From CAYZAW01 sp964476505 (GTDB lineage: Bacteria > Bacillota > Clostridia > Christensenellales > CAG-138), in contig CAYZAW010000004.1 in NCBI GenBank assembly GCA_964476505.1, positions 1 through 64,000 of the forward strand: a stretch of 64,000 bases of DNA, read 5' to 3'. Of the stretch, positions 50,285-59,474 are shown piece by piece (positions within the stretch are counted from its first letter, which is position 1; every line of letters begins with the position of its first letter). The notes under the pieces are model-generated. The model did not search any database. It was not told the DNA's origin and saw only the letters and a program-made list of their open reading frames with translations. The position numbers and the translations under genes are program-made.

Positions 50285-52198
50285 ATGGAAGAAAAGATCT
50301 ATTACGCCAAGGATCAGCTTACCGCATTGGAGCAAATCAAAACGGAGCTTGGGCCGGATGCCGTCATCGTTAGGAGCAGGCGGGTCATGGAGCGCTCCGG
50401 GTTTTTGGGCTTATTTAAAAAACCCATGTACGAGGTCGTGGTAAGCTTTACGCCCGAGGATGTACAAAAAGCCAAGGAGAGCGCCACCAAGCAGGCCACT
50501 GTTGAAGGCCGGGCGGCGTCGCTCTTCTCCGATTTAGACGAGCGCGCCCGCCGCAGCCGGCAGGAAAAGCCGCAGGAGCAGGCAGCTCATAAGCCGCAAG
50601 AGCAGGTTTCGCCAAGACCTCAGCAGCAGGCGGCGCAAAGACCGCAACAGCAGGCGGTGCAAAGACCGCAGCAACAGCCGGCACCAAAACCACAGCAGGT
50701 TTCGCCAAAGCCGCCGCACATTGTGCAGGAAAAGCCCGCGCAGGCTGTGATACCGGCAAAGGAGGAGGCGGCGCACCGGATACAGCCGGCCGTGTTTCCC
50801 TCGGTACAACCCGCCCCGGCAGCGGAGAGCAAAAAACCCGCCATTGCCAAGGAGCAGTTTGCCGATATCATCGGCAAGGCAGCAGACGAGTTATATGCAA
50901 AGGATACCTACCATGCACCGGCGGCGGAAGCCCCGGTCATGCCCGCCCATGTGTCTAGGGAGGCCAAGCTGAACGCGTATCGCGGGATGACAGCGCCGCT
51001 GTCCGACCGTTTAGAGGCGCTGGCAGATCAGCTGCCCGCCGCAACGGTGGAGCTGGAAAACAGGCCGGAGCCAAAAAACCCTGCGCCAGCACCAAAGCCT
51101 GTCGCAGCAAAAACATCAACCGCCCCGGCAAAGCCGCAGGAACTAAAGCCTGCCCCCAAAATGCCGGAGGAGGAGCCGTTCGTCAATCAGCGCGTTGCGG
51201 CGTTGGAGCAGGCAGCTACCGCCAAGAAGCGGGGCCGCGGCCGCCCCAGAAAAAACGAGCAGTACACGGAACCGCATGACCGCATGGAGTCTTTAGAAAG
51301 CTCCGTTGCCAGCCTGTCGAAGGATATGCAGCTTCTGCGGGAGACCCTTTTGGCTACCGCTGCCGCTACTGCCGCACCGGCAGGGCCTATGCCCAATCAG
51401 GCAGCGCCGCTTGTGAGGCGCACCGCCGTGGAGCGGGAAATGGATGCCTTGGGGGAACGGCTTATACAGCAGGACGTGGATACGGCGGTCGTGAAAAAGC
51501 TGGTACACGCGGCACTTGGTTACATGCAAAGCGGATACGACGTACCGCAGGAGGCCATGAACGCCGCCATCCGGGACGTGATAGGCAAGCCCAAGTTCAT
51601 TCGTGCAAGCACCAAGGCCACCCGTTCCGTGATATTGTTTGGCCCCACGGGAGTGGGCAAAACAACAACGCTTGCCAAGCTGGCGGCGCAAAACGTTTTA
51701 GAGCGCGAGGCCAGCGTGGCGCTTGTGAATGCGGACGTATTCCGGGTGGGCGCACAGGAGCAGCTTTCCGTGTATGCGGATATCCTAAAGATCCCCGTTC
51801 GAACAATATATAAGGCAGAGGATATCCGAACTGTACTGGATGAGTTTTCAGGTAAGAATTTTGTGTTTATTGATACATGTGGGAAGCCTACGCAAGATCC
51901 CGAGTATCAGGCGGAGATTCAAAAGCTGGTCAACTATGGAGACGTGCAGGATAAATACCTTGTGATCTCCAGCACCTCCTCGGCGCGGGTGATCCGGGAG
52001 ATCGTGGAAAGCTTCCGGTACATCTCCTCGTATAAACTGATCGTTACCAAGCTGGACGAATCAGGCAGCTACGGCGCAATCGTAAACCTGTGCAGCTATT
52101 CAGGGCAGCCCATTGCGTACTTGGCAAACGGTCAAAACGTTCCGGACGATATCGTGCGCGCCGACGTGGATGAGATCATCCAGCGGCTTTGGAGGTGA
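50285..52198 (+). CDS. flhF: Flagellar SRP-like GTPase FlhF with an AT-hook-like motif
   Basis: A 637-residue SRP-type GTPase that sets flagellar position and number. The N-terminal B region (KIYYAKDQLTALEQIKTELG) is followed by a long disordered linker with repeated Pro/Gln units (about 95-150) and a basic KKRGRGRPRK segment (about 313-322) containing the AT-hook core RGRP. The NG domain has P-loop GPTGVGKTTT (about 453) and DTCGKP in place of DTAG. Typical FlhF is 360-480 residues, so the extra length is the linker. It is followed by flhG. Confidence 0.94.
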   Translation: MEEKIYYAKDQLTALEQIKTELGPDAVIVRSRRVMERSGFLGLFKKPMYEVVVSFTPEDVQKAKESATKQATVEGRAASLFSDLDERARRSRQEKPQEQAAHKPQEQVSPRPQQQAAQRPQQQAVQRPQQQPAPKPQQVSPKPPHIVQEKPAQAVIPAKEEAAHRIQPAVFPSVQPAPAAESKKPAIAKEQFADIIGKAADELYAKDTYHAPAAEAPVMPAHVSREAKLNAYRGMTAPLSDRLEALADQLPAATVELENRPEPKNPAPAPKPVAAKTSTAPAKPQELKPAPKMPEEEPFVNQRVAALEQAATAKKRGRGRPRKNEQYTEPHDRMESLESSVASLSKDMQLLRETLLATAAATAAPAGPMPNQAAPLVRRTAVEREMDALGERLIQQDVDTAVVKKLVHAALGYMQSGYDVPQEAMNAAIRDVIGKPKFIRASTKATRSVILFGPTGVGKTTTLAKLAAQNVLEREASVALVNADVFRVGAQEQLSVYADILKIPVRTIYKAEDIRTVLDEFSGKNFVFIDTCGKPTQDPEYQAEIQKLVNYGDVQDKYLVISSTSSARVIREIVESFRYISSYKLIVTKLDESGSYGAIVNLCSYSGQPIAYLANGQNVPDDIVRADVDEIIQRLWR

Positions 52199-52204
52199 TC
52201 CAAC

Positions 52205-53089
52205 ATGGCGCAGATTGATCAGGCGGCAAACTTACGGAACTTAGTAAAGCAGGACGAGGCCACAGCACCCCTTCAACAGGAGCGCGCCCGGGTCATTACG
52301 GTGGTTTCCGGCAAGGGCGGCACGGGCAAAACCTTTTTCTCCGTAAATTTTGCACTGCGATTGGCGGAGATCGGGAAAAAGGTGCTGGTGATCGACGCGG
52401 ACTTCGGCCTTTCCAATGTGGACGTACTTCTGGGCACAAAACCGAAATATAGTCTTGGCGATGTACTGCGCGGTGAGGTACAATTAGAGGAGGCGGTCTG
52501 CACCGGGCATTACGGCATCCGGTACATTTCCGGCGGTACGGGAGACGAAGCGCTGTTAAACCTGAAAAAGGGTAAGCTGAACACCTTGTACCAGCAGATC
52601 AAAGACAGCCCCCTCACACAGGACTTGGATTTCTTACTGTTCGATTGCAGCGCGGGGATAGACCCGCTGGTGCTGCATCTCTTATCCTCCAGCGACAGCG
52701 GCCTTCTGGTGATGACCACCGAGCCCACATCGCTGATGGACGCATTTGTACTGGTCAAGAGCATTGCGGCAAAAAAACGCAAGCCGCCTATCCAATTCGT
52801 TATGAACCGTGCAGACGGTTTCTTGGAAGCCACGGTGGTTGCAAGGAATTTTAAAAACATCGTGGAGAAATACGTTTCTTACGACCTGCGCTATCTGGGG
52901 TATGTATCCAGCGATAAGCATGTGGCGCAGTCGGTCAAAATGCAGGTGCCGCTGATGCTCAGCTTTCCCAACTGCGAGGCGGCAAAAAACATTAAAACCC
53001 TGGTCTCCCAGCAGACCGAAACAGAAAAAAAGACGAACGGGGGAGGCATTCGCAGGTTCTTTGAGCGAATGATAGCAAGCGATGAGTAA
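52205..53089 (+). CDS. flhG: FlhG (MinD/ParA-like flagellar number regulator)
   Basis: A 294-residue MinD-family ATPase. Deviant Walker A is GKGGTGKTFFSVN and the switch regions are DADFGLSNVDV and DCSAGIDP. The Gln-rich N-terminal stretch (DQAANLRNLV) resembles the DQAxxLR activator helix known to stimulate FlhF GTPase. A basic/amphipathic C-terminus (RRFFERMI) may bind membrane. It lies six bases after flhF and overlaps the PilZ gene by eight bases. Confidence 0.94.
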   Translation: MAQIDQAANLRNLVKQDEATAPLQQERARVITVVSGKGGTGKTFFSVNFALRLAEIGKKVLVIDADFGLSNVDVLLGTKPKYSLGDVLRGEVQLEEAVCTGHYGIRYISGGTGDEALLNLKKGKLNTLYQQIKDSPLTQDLDFLLFDCSAGIDPLVLHLLSSSDSGLLVMTTEPTSLMDAFVLVKSIAAKKRKPPIQFVMNRADGFLEATVVARNFKNIVEKYVSYDLRYLGYVSSDKHVAQSVKMQVPLMLSFPNCEAAKNIKTLVSQQTETEKKTNGGGIRRFFERMIASDE

Positions 53090-53732
53090 TGTGATAGACG
53101 ATATTCTGATCCAAGGCGTGCAGGTCAATCTGGACATTGACGGAGACCTGTTCCGTACCGGCGTGCTGCTGCCGCTGGAGGAAGACCGGCTGTATGTAAG
53201 CATGCCCACCTCTCGGGGCGAACCGGTGATGATGGCAAAAAGCCAGGAGGTCTACCTGCTGTGCGATCTGCCGGACGATATGCTGCTGCTATGCATGCTG
53301 TCCTACCGGGAAGAGGAAACGATCAACGGCGTGCAGGCTGCCGCCTTTGACATGCTTCGCTGGGACATTCGGGACAGCTTTAGAAAGACCTTCCGGTTGC
53401 GCATCTCCAAATGGTGCGCCTTCTCGGTGCTGTCTTTATACGAACCGTCGCTGGTGGAGTTTTCGGATCAGGTGAGCATGTTCGACCTCTCCGAGGGCGG
53501 CGTGTGTTTGATCACCACCTTCCGTGCGCCTGCCAACGCCTTTGCGGAATGCAGCTTTGAGGTGGAAAGCGAGGTCATGACCATCATGAGCCGCGTGGTG
53601 CACTGCGACAAAATGCGGCAGCACGGACATTTTCATTTAGGCTTGGAGTTCATTGAGCTGACATTGGATCAGCGCCGCAAGATCAGGAAGTACATTTACG
53701 CGGAGCAGGCAAAGCGCATCAAACGCACCTAG
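53082..53732 (+). CDS. YcgR-type PilZ protein, c-di-GMP-responsive flagellar brake
   Basis: A 216-residue protein with an N-terminal YcgR-like domain (about 1-95) and a PilZ domain. The c-di-GMP motif RxxxR is RKTFR (about 105-109) and the second motif is DLSEGG (about 131-136), so binding is likely. YcgR/MotI proteins slow or stop the motor when c-di-GMP is high. Its location inside the flagellar operon and near an HD-GYP gene supports that role. Confidence 0.88.
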   Translation: MSNVIDDILIQGVQVNLDIDGDLFRTGVLLPLEEDRLYVSMPTSRGEPVMMAKSQEVYLLCDLPDDMLLLCMLSYREEETINGVQAAAFDMLRWDIRDSFRKTFRLRISKWCAFSVLSLYEPSLVEFSDQVSMFDLSEGGVCLITTFRAPANAFAECSFEVESEVMTIMSRVVHCDKMRQHGHFHLGLEFIELTLDQRRKIRKYIYAEQAKRIKRT

Positions 53733-53769
53733 TTCCAAGGGTACTTCCGTGAGAAAGGGGGTAGGCAGG

Positions 53770-54549
53770 ATGCCGGCCGCGGATGTAGACGAGCTGTGGA
53801 GCTCATATCAAAACAACCCCACCATTGAAATCAAGAACCAGATCGTTATGGCATATGTTCCGCTGGTGAACCGTATCGTGGCGCGGCTGACACCGCTGTC
53901 CAACACCTGTAACGGCTACGACGATCTAATCGGTTACGGCGTGATCGGCCTGATCGATTCCGTTGATCGCTTTGATCCGGCAAGGGGCATTCGCTTTGAA
54001 TCCTTTGCCGCCAAGCGTATCAAGGGCGAGATCATCGACAATATCCGTAAGCAGGATTGGGCCTCTGCCAGCCTCAGAAGCCGTATCAAGCAGATCGGCG
54101 ACGCATATGATGCGCTGGAGGCCGAAAGCGCGGAAGCTACCGACGAGAAGGTAGCAGAAAAGCTTGGCCTTACCGTGGAGCAGGTGGAACGGGCGCTCGA
54201 GAAGGCGCATATATTCAACATCATCCGCTTTGAAGCGGTGATCGGCAACGACGATGACCATAACCTGCAGCTGGAAAACATGGTTGCAGGCAATGCGGAG
54301 GAAACCCCGGAAAACGCCTTGCAAAAGAAGGAGCTTGCGCAGGTGATCGCGGGGGAGATCGAAAAACTTACGCCCAACGAACGTCGCGTGATCGTGCTGT
54401 ATTACTACGAGGAATTGATGCTAAAGGAGATTGCAGACATACTGCATGTTACCTCTGCGAGAGTTTCGCAGATTCACTCTAAGGCGCTTTTAAAGCTGCG
54501 GCTTGGCATTCAAAAGCAGTTGGGCGAGGCGGAGGAGCAAGGCGCGTAA
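53770..54549 (+). CDS. sigD: RNA polymerase sigma-D (FliA/sigma-28)
   Basis: A 259-residue sigma factor for late flagellar genes. It starts MPAADVDELWSSYQ and shows region 2 (NQIVMAYVPLVNRIVARL, YDDLIGYGVIGLIDSVDRFDP, FESFAAKRIKGEIIDNIRKQD) and region 4 (MLKEIADILHVTSARVSQIHSKAL). ATG 53770 with AGGGGG upstream is preferred to GTG 53749. Its anti-sigma factor FlgM is encoded at 59181, and a matching promoter lies at 57039. Confidence 0.95.
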   Translation: MPAADVDELWSSYQNNPTIEIKNQIVMAYVPLVNRIVARLTPLSNTCNGYDDLIGYGVIGLIDSVDRFDPARGIRFESFAAKRIKGEIIDNIRKQDWASASLRSRIKQIGDAYDALEAESAEATDEKVAEKLGLTVEQVERALEKAHIFNIIRFEAVIGNDDDHNLQLENMVAGNAEETPENALQKKELAQVIAGEIEKLTPNERRVIVLYYYEELMLKEIADILHVTSARVSQIHSKALLKLRLGIQKQLGEAEEQGA

Positions 54550-54609
54550 CCCACAGGAAAACGCAAGAGGGCTGCTTATGGCAGCACCGGCATGAGGAAA
54601 GGAACGGAT

Positions 54610-56595
54610 ATGCTGTTTCAGGATTTGAACGACGGGGCGGATAGCGTAACGCAAGCTGCGCCCGGCCGGAGCAATCAAACAGAAACACATCCGCAGCCTG
54701 ATGCACAGCTCCAGGCGGAAGCGATGGCGGCATTGCATGAGGTGCTTGGTTCCGTGCGCGAAGCAAAGACCGATCAGACTGTACCTGCCGATGTGAGCGC
54801 CGCAGACGAAGCCTTGGAAGCGCTGCTGTCTAGCGATCAAAAAAAAGAGAAATATTCCATCGACCTGATCGATGTTGAAGCCGTAAAGAAAACCGACAAT
54901 CCAAATTACATCAGCATGGATACAACCACCGGGAAAAAGCGCGACTACGGCGCGGCTGTGCCGAAGGCGGCGTTTTCCTATCATTTAGAGTATCTGAAGG
55001 ACGGCGTATATCTGGTGACCTCCGGGGTAGATGCCACCGACGACGGGCAGCGTGCGGAAATCATGGCGCACGTTGCAAGCAAGAAGGTCACAGATGTAAA
55101 CATGCAAAAAATGCTGGGCGCTATATTCAAGGGCGGCGACCAGAACATTTGTATTGCACCGCCGCAGGAGGAGCCGTCCATAGACGAAAGCTATGCGTTG
55201 GAGATCAGCCCGGATCATTTAGCTGCCTTCATCACGCTGTCCCGCCCGGAAGGGCCTGCCGCAAAACGGCTGGACGCGGAAGAGGTAGAGCGGCAGCTTC
55301 GCGATGTGCACGGCATCCAGTACGGTATCATATCAGACGCCGTACGGGAAGCGTGCGAAAACCCCCAATACGGTATTCCCGTGCAGGTGGCGTGGGGATA
55401 CCCGGCAGTGCCCGGAGAGGACGGGTATCTGGAATGGCATTTCAATAAAGAAATGGCTATGCAGCCTATGCTGCGGCAGGTTGCCGACGATGAGAAGATC
55501 GACTTTAAGGACTTGGTGCTTTACGAGCAAGCGGTGAAGGATCAGGTGCTCGTTACCAAGGTGCTGCCCAAGGAGGGCACCAGCGGAAAGTCTGTTCTGG
55601 GGCAGATGATTCCCACGCAAACGGGAAAAACATTCAATCTGCCCAAGGGGCGCAACACCTATATCACCGAGGATAAGCTGCAGCTTTGCGCCGCTGTGAA
55701 CGGGCGCGTGGATTTTATGGGCGGCTGCGTATCCGTTTCCAGTATTTACATCGTACAGGGCAACGTGGATCTGCATACGGGCAATGTCTCCTTTGACGGA
55801 GATATTTGCGTGAACGGCAACGTAATGAGCGATTTTTCCCTGACCGCCACGGGCAATATCGAGGTCAAGGGGCTGGTGGAGGCTGCCAAGCTGACCGCCG
55901 GGCACGATATTATCATTCGCGGCGGCTTACAGGGCCGCGGCAAGGGCATTATGATGGCAAAGGGAGATATCTTTGCCCAGTATGTGCAGTATGCCACGGT
56001 GCAAACCAACGGGAACCTGGTGACTAGCAGCGTCATCCACTGCAATGTGGTGGCCTTTGGCGCGGTGCAGGTCATCAGCGGTGTTGGAACGATATTGGGC
56101 GGCAACATCTGTGCAGGCACATATGTGGCGGCGCGTACCATCGGCAACAAGAGCAACTGTCCCACCAATTTGGAAATCGGCCTTCCGCGCATTTACCGCA
56201 GCCGCATGAAGGATCTGGAAAAAGAAATGCGGCAGATGGAAACGGAAATTGCAAAGTACTATCCGCTGCTGCATCAGGAAAGCTTGGGGCAGCTAACGCC
56301 CAAGCAAAAGCAGCTCCGCATGGAGGCGGCAAAGCGACTGTTGCTCAGAAAACGGCAGTTGGAGGAGTGCAACAACGAATACGAGGACATCAAGGTGCGG
56401 TTGGCGGAAGCCGATAAGGGCAAGGTGCATGTATTAAACCGCATTTTCCCGCGCGTGATGATATTGATCAACGAGTTGCAGTATATCACAACAACAGAGG
56501 TCTCCTTTGCTACGTTCCGGGCGGCTGAGGGCGAAGTGGAATTTACCAGCTGCCGCTATGTGCCGGATATGGACATTCGCATGAAAAAGAGGTGA
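54610..56595 (+). CDS. FapA/DUF342-family protein
   Basis: A 661-residue protein. An N-terminal variable region of about 180 residues (Gln/Ala-rich, LIDVEAVKKTDNPNYISMD) precedes the FapA domain. That domain shows AVKDQVLVTKVLPKEGTSGKSV and then parallel beta-helix-like repeats (VYIVQGNVDLHTGNVSF, DICVNGNVMSDFSLTA, GHDIIIRGGLQGRGKGI). A coiled-coil segment (about 515-610) and a small C-terminal domain follow. In Vibrio the FapA domain is linked to polar flagellar assembly. Here it lies directly after sigD. ATG 54610 has AGGAAAGG upstream. Confidence 0.8.
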   Translation: MLFQDLNDGADSVTQAAPGRSNQTETHPQPDAQLQAEAMAALHEVLGSVREAKTDQTVPADVSAADEALEALLSSDQKKEKYSIDLIDVEAVKKTDNPNYISMDTTTGKKRDYGAAVPKAAFSYHLEYLKDGVYLVTSGVDATDDGQRAEIMAHVASKKVTDVNMQKMLGAIFKGGDQNICIAPPQEEPSIDESYALEISPDHLAAFITLSRPEGPAAKRLDAEEVERQLRDVHGIQYGIISDAVREACENPQYGIPVQVAWGYPAVPGEDGYLEWHFNKEMAMQPMLRQVADDEKIDFKDLVLYEQAVKDQVLVTKVLPKEGTSGKSVLGQMIPTQTGKTFNLPKGRNTYITEDKLQLCAAVNGRVDFMGGCVSVSSIYIVQGNVDLHTGNVSFDGDICVNGNVMSDFSLTATGNIEVKGLVEAAKLTAGHDIIIRGGLQGRGKGIMMAKGDIFAQYVQYATVQTNGNLVTSSVIHCNVVAFGAVQVISGVGTILGGNICAGTYVAARTIGNKSNCPTNLEIGLPRIYRSRMKDLEKEMRQMETEIAKYYPLLHQESLGQLTPKQKQLRMEAAKRLLLRKRQLEECNNEYEDIKVRLAEADKGKVHVLNRIFPRVMILINELQYITTTEVSFATFRAAEGEVEFTSCRYVPDMDIRMKKR

Positions 56596-56601
56596 TGCGG
56601 C

Positions 56602-56931
56602 GTGATCAAGGGAATCGATATGCAGGGCTTGACCCAGCGCACCGCGGATTATGCCAAGGATGTGAGCGCACAGCTGCGGCAAACGGAGCTGGGGCGCGAG
56701 TTTGCGCAGCAAATGCAGCGGGTGGAAACGGAACACGAAATGGAGTCCGTGGTGAAAACGCCCAAATCCGACGAGGCGCGTATCAATAAAGACGGCGGCG
56801 GAGACGCAAAAGAGCAATACGGACAGGAGCAGGAAAAGAAAAACAATAAGGACGAGGCGGAACGCATATACAAGGAGCCGCTTCCAAGCGTTGGCCTAGC
56901 GGAACGTAGCATACTGGATATTGAGGTATAG
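56602..56931 (+). CDS. Hypothetical hydrophilic protein of the flagellar cluster
   Basis: A 109-residue protein I do not recognise. GTG 56602 follows AAGAGGTG. The N-terminal half is probably helical (LTQRTADYAKDVSAQLRQTEL, EFAQQMQRVETEHEMES). The C-terminal half is Lys/Glu/Gly-rich and likely disordered, with a conserved-looking end EPLPSVGLAERSILDIEV. There is no signal peptide or membrane helix. It is last in the early flagellar operon before a terminator, next to the FapA-type gene. Confidence 0.65.
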   Translation: MIKGIDMQGLTQRTADYAKDVSAQLRQTELGREFAQQMQRVETEHEMESVVKTPKSDEARINKDGGGDAKEQYGQEQEKKNNKDEAERIYKEPLPSVGLAERSILDIEV

Positions 56932-56966
56932 CGCCTTAGAAAACACAAGGTTTAGCGATAGCGCTG

Positions 56967-56990
56967 GCTCGCCGAAACGGCGGGCTTTTT
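56967..56990 (+). terminator. Terminator of the early flagellar operon
   Basis: GCTCGCCG pairs with CGGCGGGC over an AAA loop, followed by TTTTT. It lies 35 bases past the stop of the hypothetical gene. Confidence 0.75.
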
Positions 56991-57038
56991 CCTTCCCTGT
57001 ATTCCGGAAAAAAACAGGAAAAACATCGGCAAATCCGC

Positions 57039-57066
57039 TAAACTTCCTGCGGTGTTTCACCGATAT
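57039..57066 (+). promoter_or_regulatory. Sigma-D promoter of the late flagellar operon
   Basis: TAAA (57039-57042), 16 bases, then ACCGATAT (57059-57066) fits the sigma-D consensus TAAA-N14-16-GCCGATAT with one mismatch. It precedes flgF and the whole late block. Confidence 0.85.
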
Positions 57067-57127
57067 AGGTAATGACTCAGTTTATCGGGGACTACCCGGT
57101 AACGGTCGCAAAGGCAGGAGGTAGCGG

Positions 57128-57892
57128 ATGATCAAGGGCTTGTACATTGCAGGTACGGGAATGCTTTCAGAGCGAAGCCGTATGGATGTGATCACAAACA
57201 ACATTGCCAATACGGATACGCTGGGTTATAAAAAGGACGCGCTTTTGACCCGTTCCTTCAAGGATATGCTTCTGGAGCGCATGAACGACCCCGAGCGCGG
57301 GGATCAAACGCCCAACGTGGGGCCGCTGAACACCGGCGTGTATGCGGATGAGCTTATCACCTCCTTTGACGCAGGCACTCCCGAGCAAACAGGGCTGACT
57401 ACCGACCTTTGCTTAGAGGGTAACGGGTTCTTCGTGGTGACCACCCCTGCGGGAGACCGTTACACTAGGGCCGGTAACTTCAGCGTAGATCAAAACGGCA
57501 AGCTGGTGGATGCTAACGGATACTTTGTACAGGGAGAGGGCGGCGCCGAGATTACCCTCACCGGTGAGGACTTTTCAGTAGACCTGAACGGCAGCATCAT
57601 AGACAACGCAACCGGTGCTTCCGCCGGCAAGCTGAATTTGGTGGAGTTCGAGAATGTAAACGGACTAAACAAAATCGGCAACAACCTGTTTACGGATGCC
57701 AGAAACGCAGAACCCAAAACAGCCGCCGCTACTACAGTGCGGCAGGGTGCGCTGGAAACCAGCAACGTAAACATCGCAACGGAAATGGTCAACATGATCA
57801 TTACCAACCGTGCCTATGAAAGCAATCAGCAGGCTGCCCGCATGATCGACAGCACGCTGGATAAGGCGGTCAACCAGATCGCCACGTTTTAA
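57128..57892 (+). CDS. flgF: Flagellar rod protein, FlgF-like (FlhO type)
   Basis: A 254-residue rod/hook-family protein. N-terminal rod motif RMDVITNNIANTDTLGYKKD, central LEGNGFFVVTTPAGDRYTRAGNF and C-terminal GALETSNVNIATEMVNMIITNRAYE are seen. Together with the next gene it matches the tandem flhO-flhP pair of B. subtilis, homologues of the distal rod proteins FlgF and FlgG. Assignment to FlgF rather than FlgG is by similarity and order. Confidence 0.87.
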   Translation: MIKGLYIAGTGMLSERSRMDVITNNIANTDTLGYKKDALLTRSFKDMLLERMNDPERGDQTPNVGPLNTGVYADELITSFDAGTPEQTGLTTDLCLEGNGFFVVTTPAGDRYTRAGNFSVDQNGKLVDANGYFVQGEGGAEITLTGEDFSVDLNGSIIDNATGASAGKLNLVEFENVNGLNKIGNNLFTDARNAEPKTAAATTVRQGALETSNVNIATEMVNMIITNRAYESNQQAARMIDSTLDKAVNQIATF

Positions 57893-57917
57893 CCCGTAAG
57901 GGCAGGAAGGATCGTAC

Positions 57918-58724
57918 ATGCTGCAATCTAATTTTTCCGCAAAAAGTGCCATACTGGCGCAGCAGCAGCGGCTGGACGTAATTGCAAACAACATTGCAAA
58001 CCTCAGCACGGGCGGTTACAAATCGTCCCGTGTGGATTTTAAAGACATGGTGTATGAAACCATGCAGCGCAATCAAGCTCCGCAGGACGACCTAAACATG
58101 GAACGGGGCAGCGGCGTGCTTCTGGGCGCTACCACCAAGGATTTCCGTCCGGGCACCGCGCAGATGACAGGCGACCCATCGCACCTGATGCTATCCGGCG
58201 ACGGCTTCTTCACCGTACTGGACAAAAGCGGGCAAAAGGCCTACACCAGAAGCGGCGCTACGTTGCTCTCCGTAGAAGGGGCAGAAACCTATTTGGTAAA
58301 CGGAGACGGGAATTATTACGTCAGTGCCGGCGGGGAGAAGATCCGCATGACCGGTGCCGACTCCATGAAGAACGTGATCGTGAATACGGACGGCACGGTA
58401 TCGGTACGGCAAGTGATCCCGGCCACAGCTACCGCGCCCGCCTCCGAAACCATTGAGGTGCGGGGCAAGCTGGGCGTTGCGTCCTTTATAAACAGAAAAG
58501 GGCTTGATAACCGGGGCGGCAACCTGTATTATGCCTCCGCTGTCTCCGGCGAGGCAAAGGAAGACACTGCAACGGAAATACAGCAGGGCATGCTGGAAAG
58601 CTCCAATGTGGATATGGCAACGGAAATGACAAGGCTGATCAGAGCACAGCGTGCATTCTCCTTCGCTTCGCGGGCATTGACCACGGCGGACGAAATGGAC
58701 GGAAAGGCCAATCAGCTTCGATAA
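57918..58724 (+). CDS. flgG: Flagellar distal rod protein, FlgG-like (FlhP type)
   Basis: A 268-residue rod protein paralogous to the preceding one. It shows RLDVIANNIANLSTGGYKSS, VDFKDMVYETM as in FlgG, LSGDGFFTVLDKSGQKAYTR and C-terminal GMLESSNVDMATEMTRLIRAQRAF (read as two adjacent motifs). GGCAGGAAGGA precedes ATG 57918. Confidence 0.87.
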   Translation: MLQSNFSAKSAILAQQQRLDVIANNIANLSTGGYKSSRVDFKDMVYETMQRNQAPQDDLNMERGSGVLLGATTKDFRPGTAQMTGDPSHLMLSGDGFFTVLDKSGQKAYTRSGATLLSVEGAETYLVNGDGNYYVSAGGEKIRMTGADSMKNVIVNTDGTVSVRQVIPATATAPASETIEVRGKLGVASFINRKGLDNRGGNLYYASAVSGEAKEDTATEIQQGMLESSNVDMATEMTRLIRAQRAFSFASRALTTADEMDGKANQLR

Positions 58725-58748
58725 GGATCGTATGGGGAGGAATGATAC

Positions 58749-59156
58749 ATGGCAGTAGCAAAATGTAAAAGCTGCGGGGTGCTTTTCCAGCAGATATCGG
58801 TACCGTTCTGCCCGGAATGCGCCTCAAAGATGGAGGACGAATACAAGATCGTGCGCGAGTATGTGTACGAGCATCCGTCGGCCACCATCGAGGAGGTCAC
58901 CACGGAAACGGGCGTTGAGGAATGGGAAATCATTTATTTCCTCAAGGATGAGCGGCTGAGTATTGTGAACGCAACGGGGCTTTTGCGCTGTGAGCAATGC
59001 GGTAAGCCCATCAAAAGCGGGCGTTTTTGCGAGGGTTGTATGAATTTGTTTGGCAGCAAGCTGAACGCCGGAATACAGCAGATGCAGGGAAGCTCCCAGC
59101 AGGGACTGCGGATGCACACCTACGGCAATAGCGGTTTACCAAAAAAAGACAAGTAA
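58749..59156 (+). CDS. yvyF: Flagellar operon zinc-ribbon protein YvyF
   Basis: A 135-residue protein with an N-terminal zinc ribbon (CKSCG and CPECASK) and a helical middle like a winged helix (PSATIEEVTTETGVEEWEI). A second ribbon reads CEQCGKP and CEGCM. This architecture and position before flgM are those of YvyF in Bacillus. Function is unproven, and a regulatory role in late flagellar expression has been suggested by location. Confidence 0.85.
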   Translation: MAVAKCKSCGVLFQQISVPFCPECASKMEDEYKIVREYVYEHPSATIEEVTTETGVEEWEIIYFLKDERLSIVNATGLLRCEQCGKPIKSGRFCEGCMNLFGSKLNAGIQQMQGSSQQGLRMHTYGNSGLPKKDK

Positions 59157-59180
59157 TCAAGGTGAAGGAGGAAGGCCACC

Positions 59181-59453
59181 ATGAGAATAGATGCAGTATA
59201 TTCTGTAGCAACGCAGTACAACAAGGTACAAAACACGCGCCGCCTGACAACGGAGCAGGTAAACGCTCCGCAGGATGCCATTGAGCTGTCGGATCAGGCA
59301 CGCCTGTTTTCCGATGTGCTGGCGGCAGCAAAAGCGCAGCAAAGCGAAACGGAAGCGGCGCATGCGGCAAAGACCGTACAGATCGCGGATCAGATCGAAA
59401 ACGGCAGCTATGAGGTTTCCGCAGAAGACCTGATCGGCAAGATCCTTATTTAA
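59181..59453 (+). CDS. flgM: Anti-sigma-D factor FlgM
   Basis: A 90-residue anti-sigma factor that holds sigma-D inactive until hook completion. The C-terminal helices carry DAIELSDQARLF and VQIADQIENGSYEVSAEDLIGKIL, the family signature. AAGGAGGAAGG precedes ATG 59181. It is in the sigma-D-driven operon, so it forms a negative feedback loop. Confidence 0.9.
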   Translation: MRIDAVYSVATQYNKVQNTRRLTTEQVNAPQDAIELSDQARLFSDVLAAAKAQQSETEAAHAAKTVQIADQIENGSYEVSAEDLIGKILI

Positions 59454-59474
59454 CGTACCTGAAAGGGGCAGCGT

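Noticed and set aside
50540..50730. DNA repeat array in flhF
   Set aside because: The repeated CAG/CCG-rich units are coding and explained by the Pro/Gln-rich linker of FlhF.
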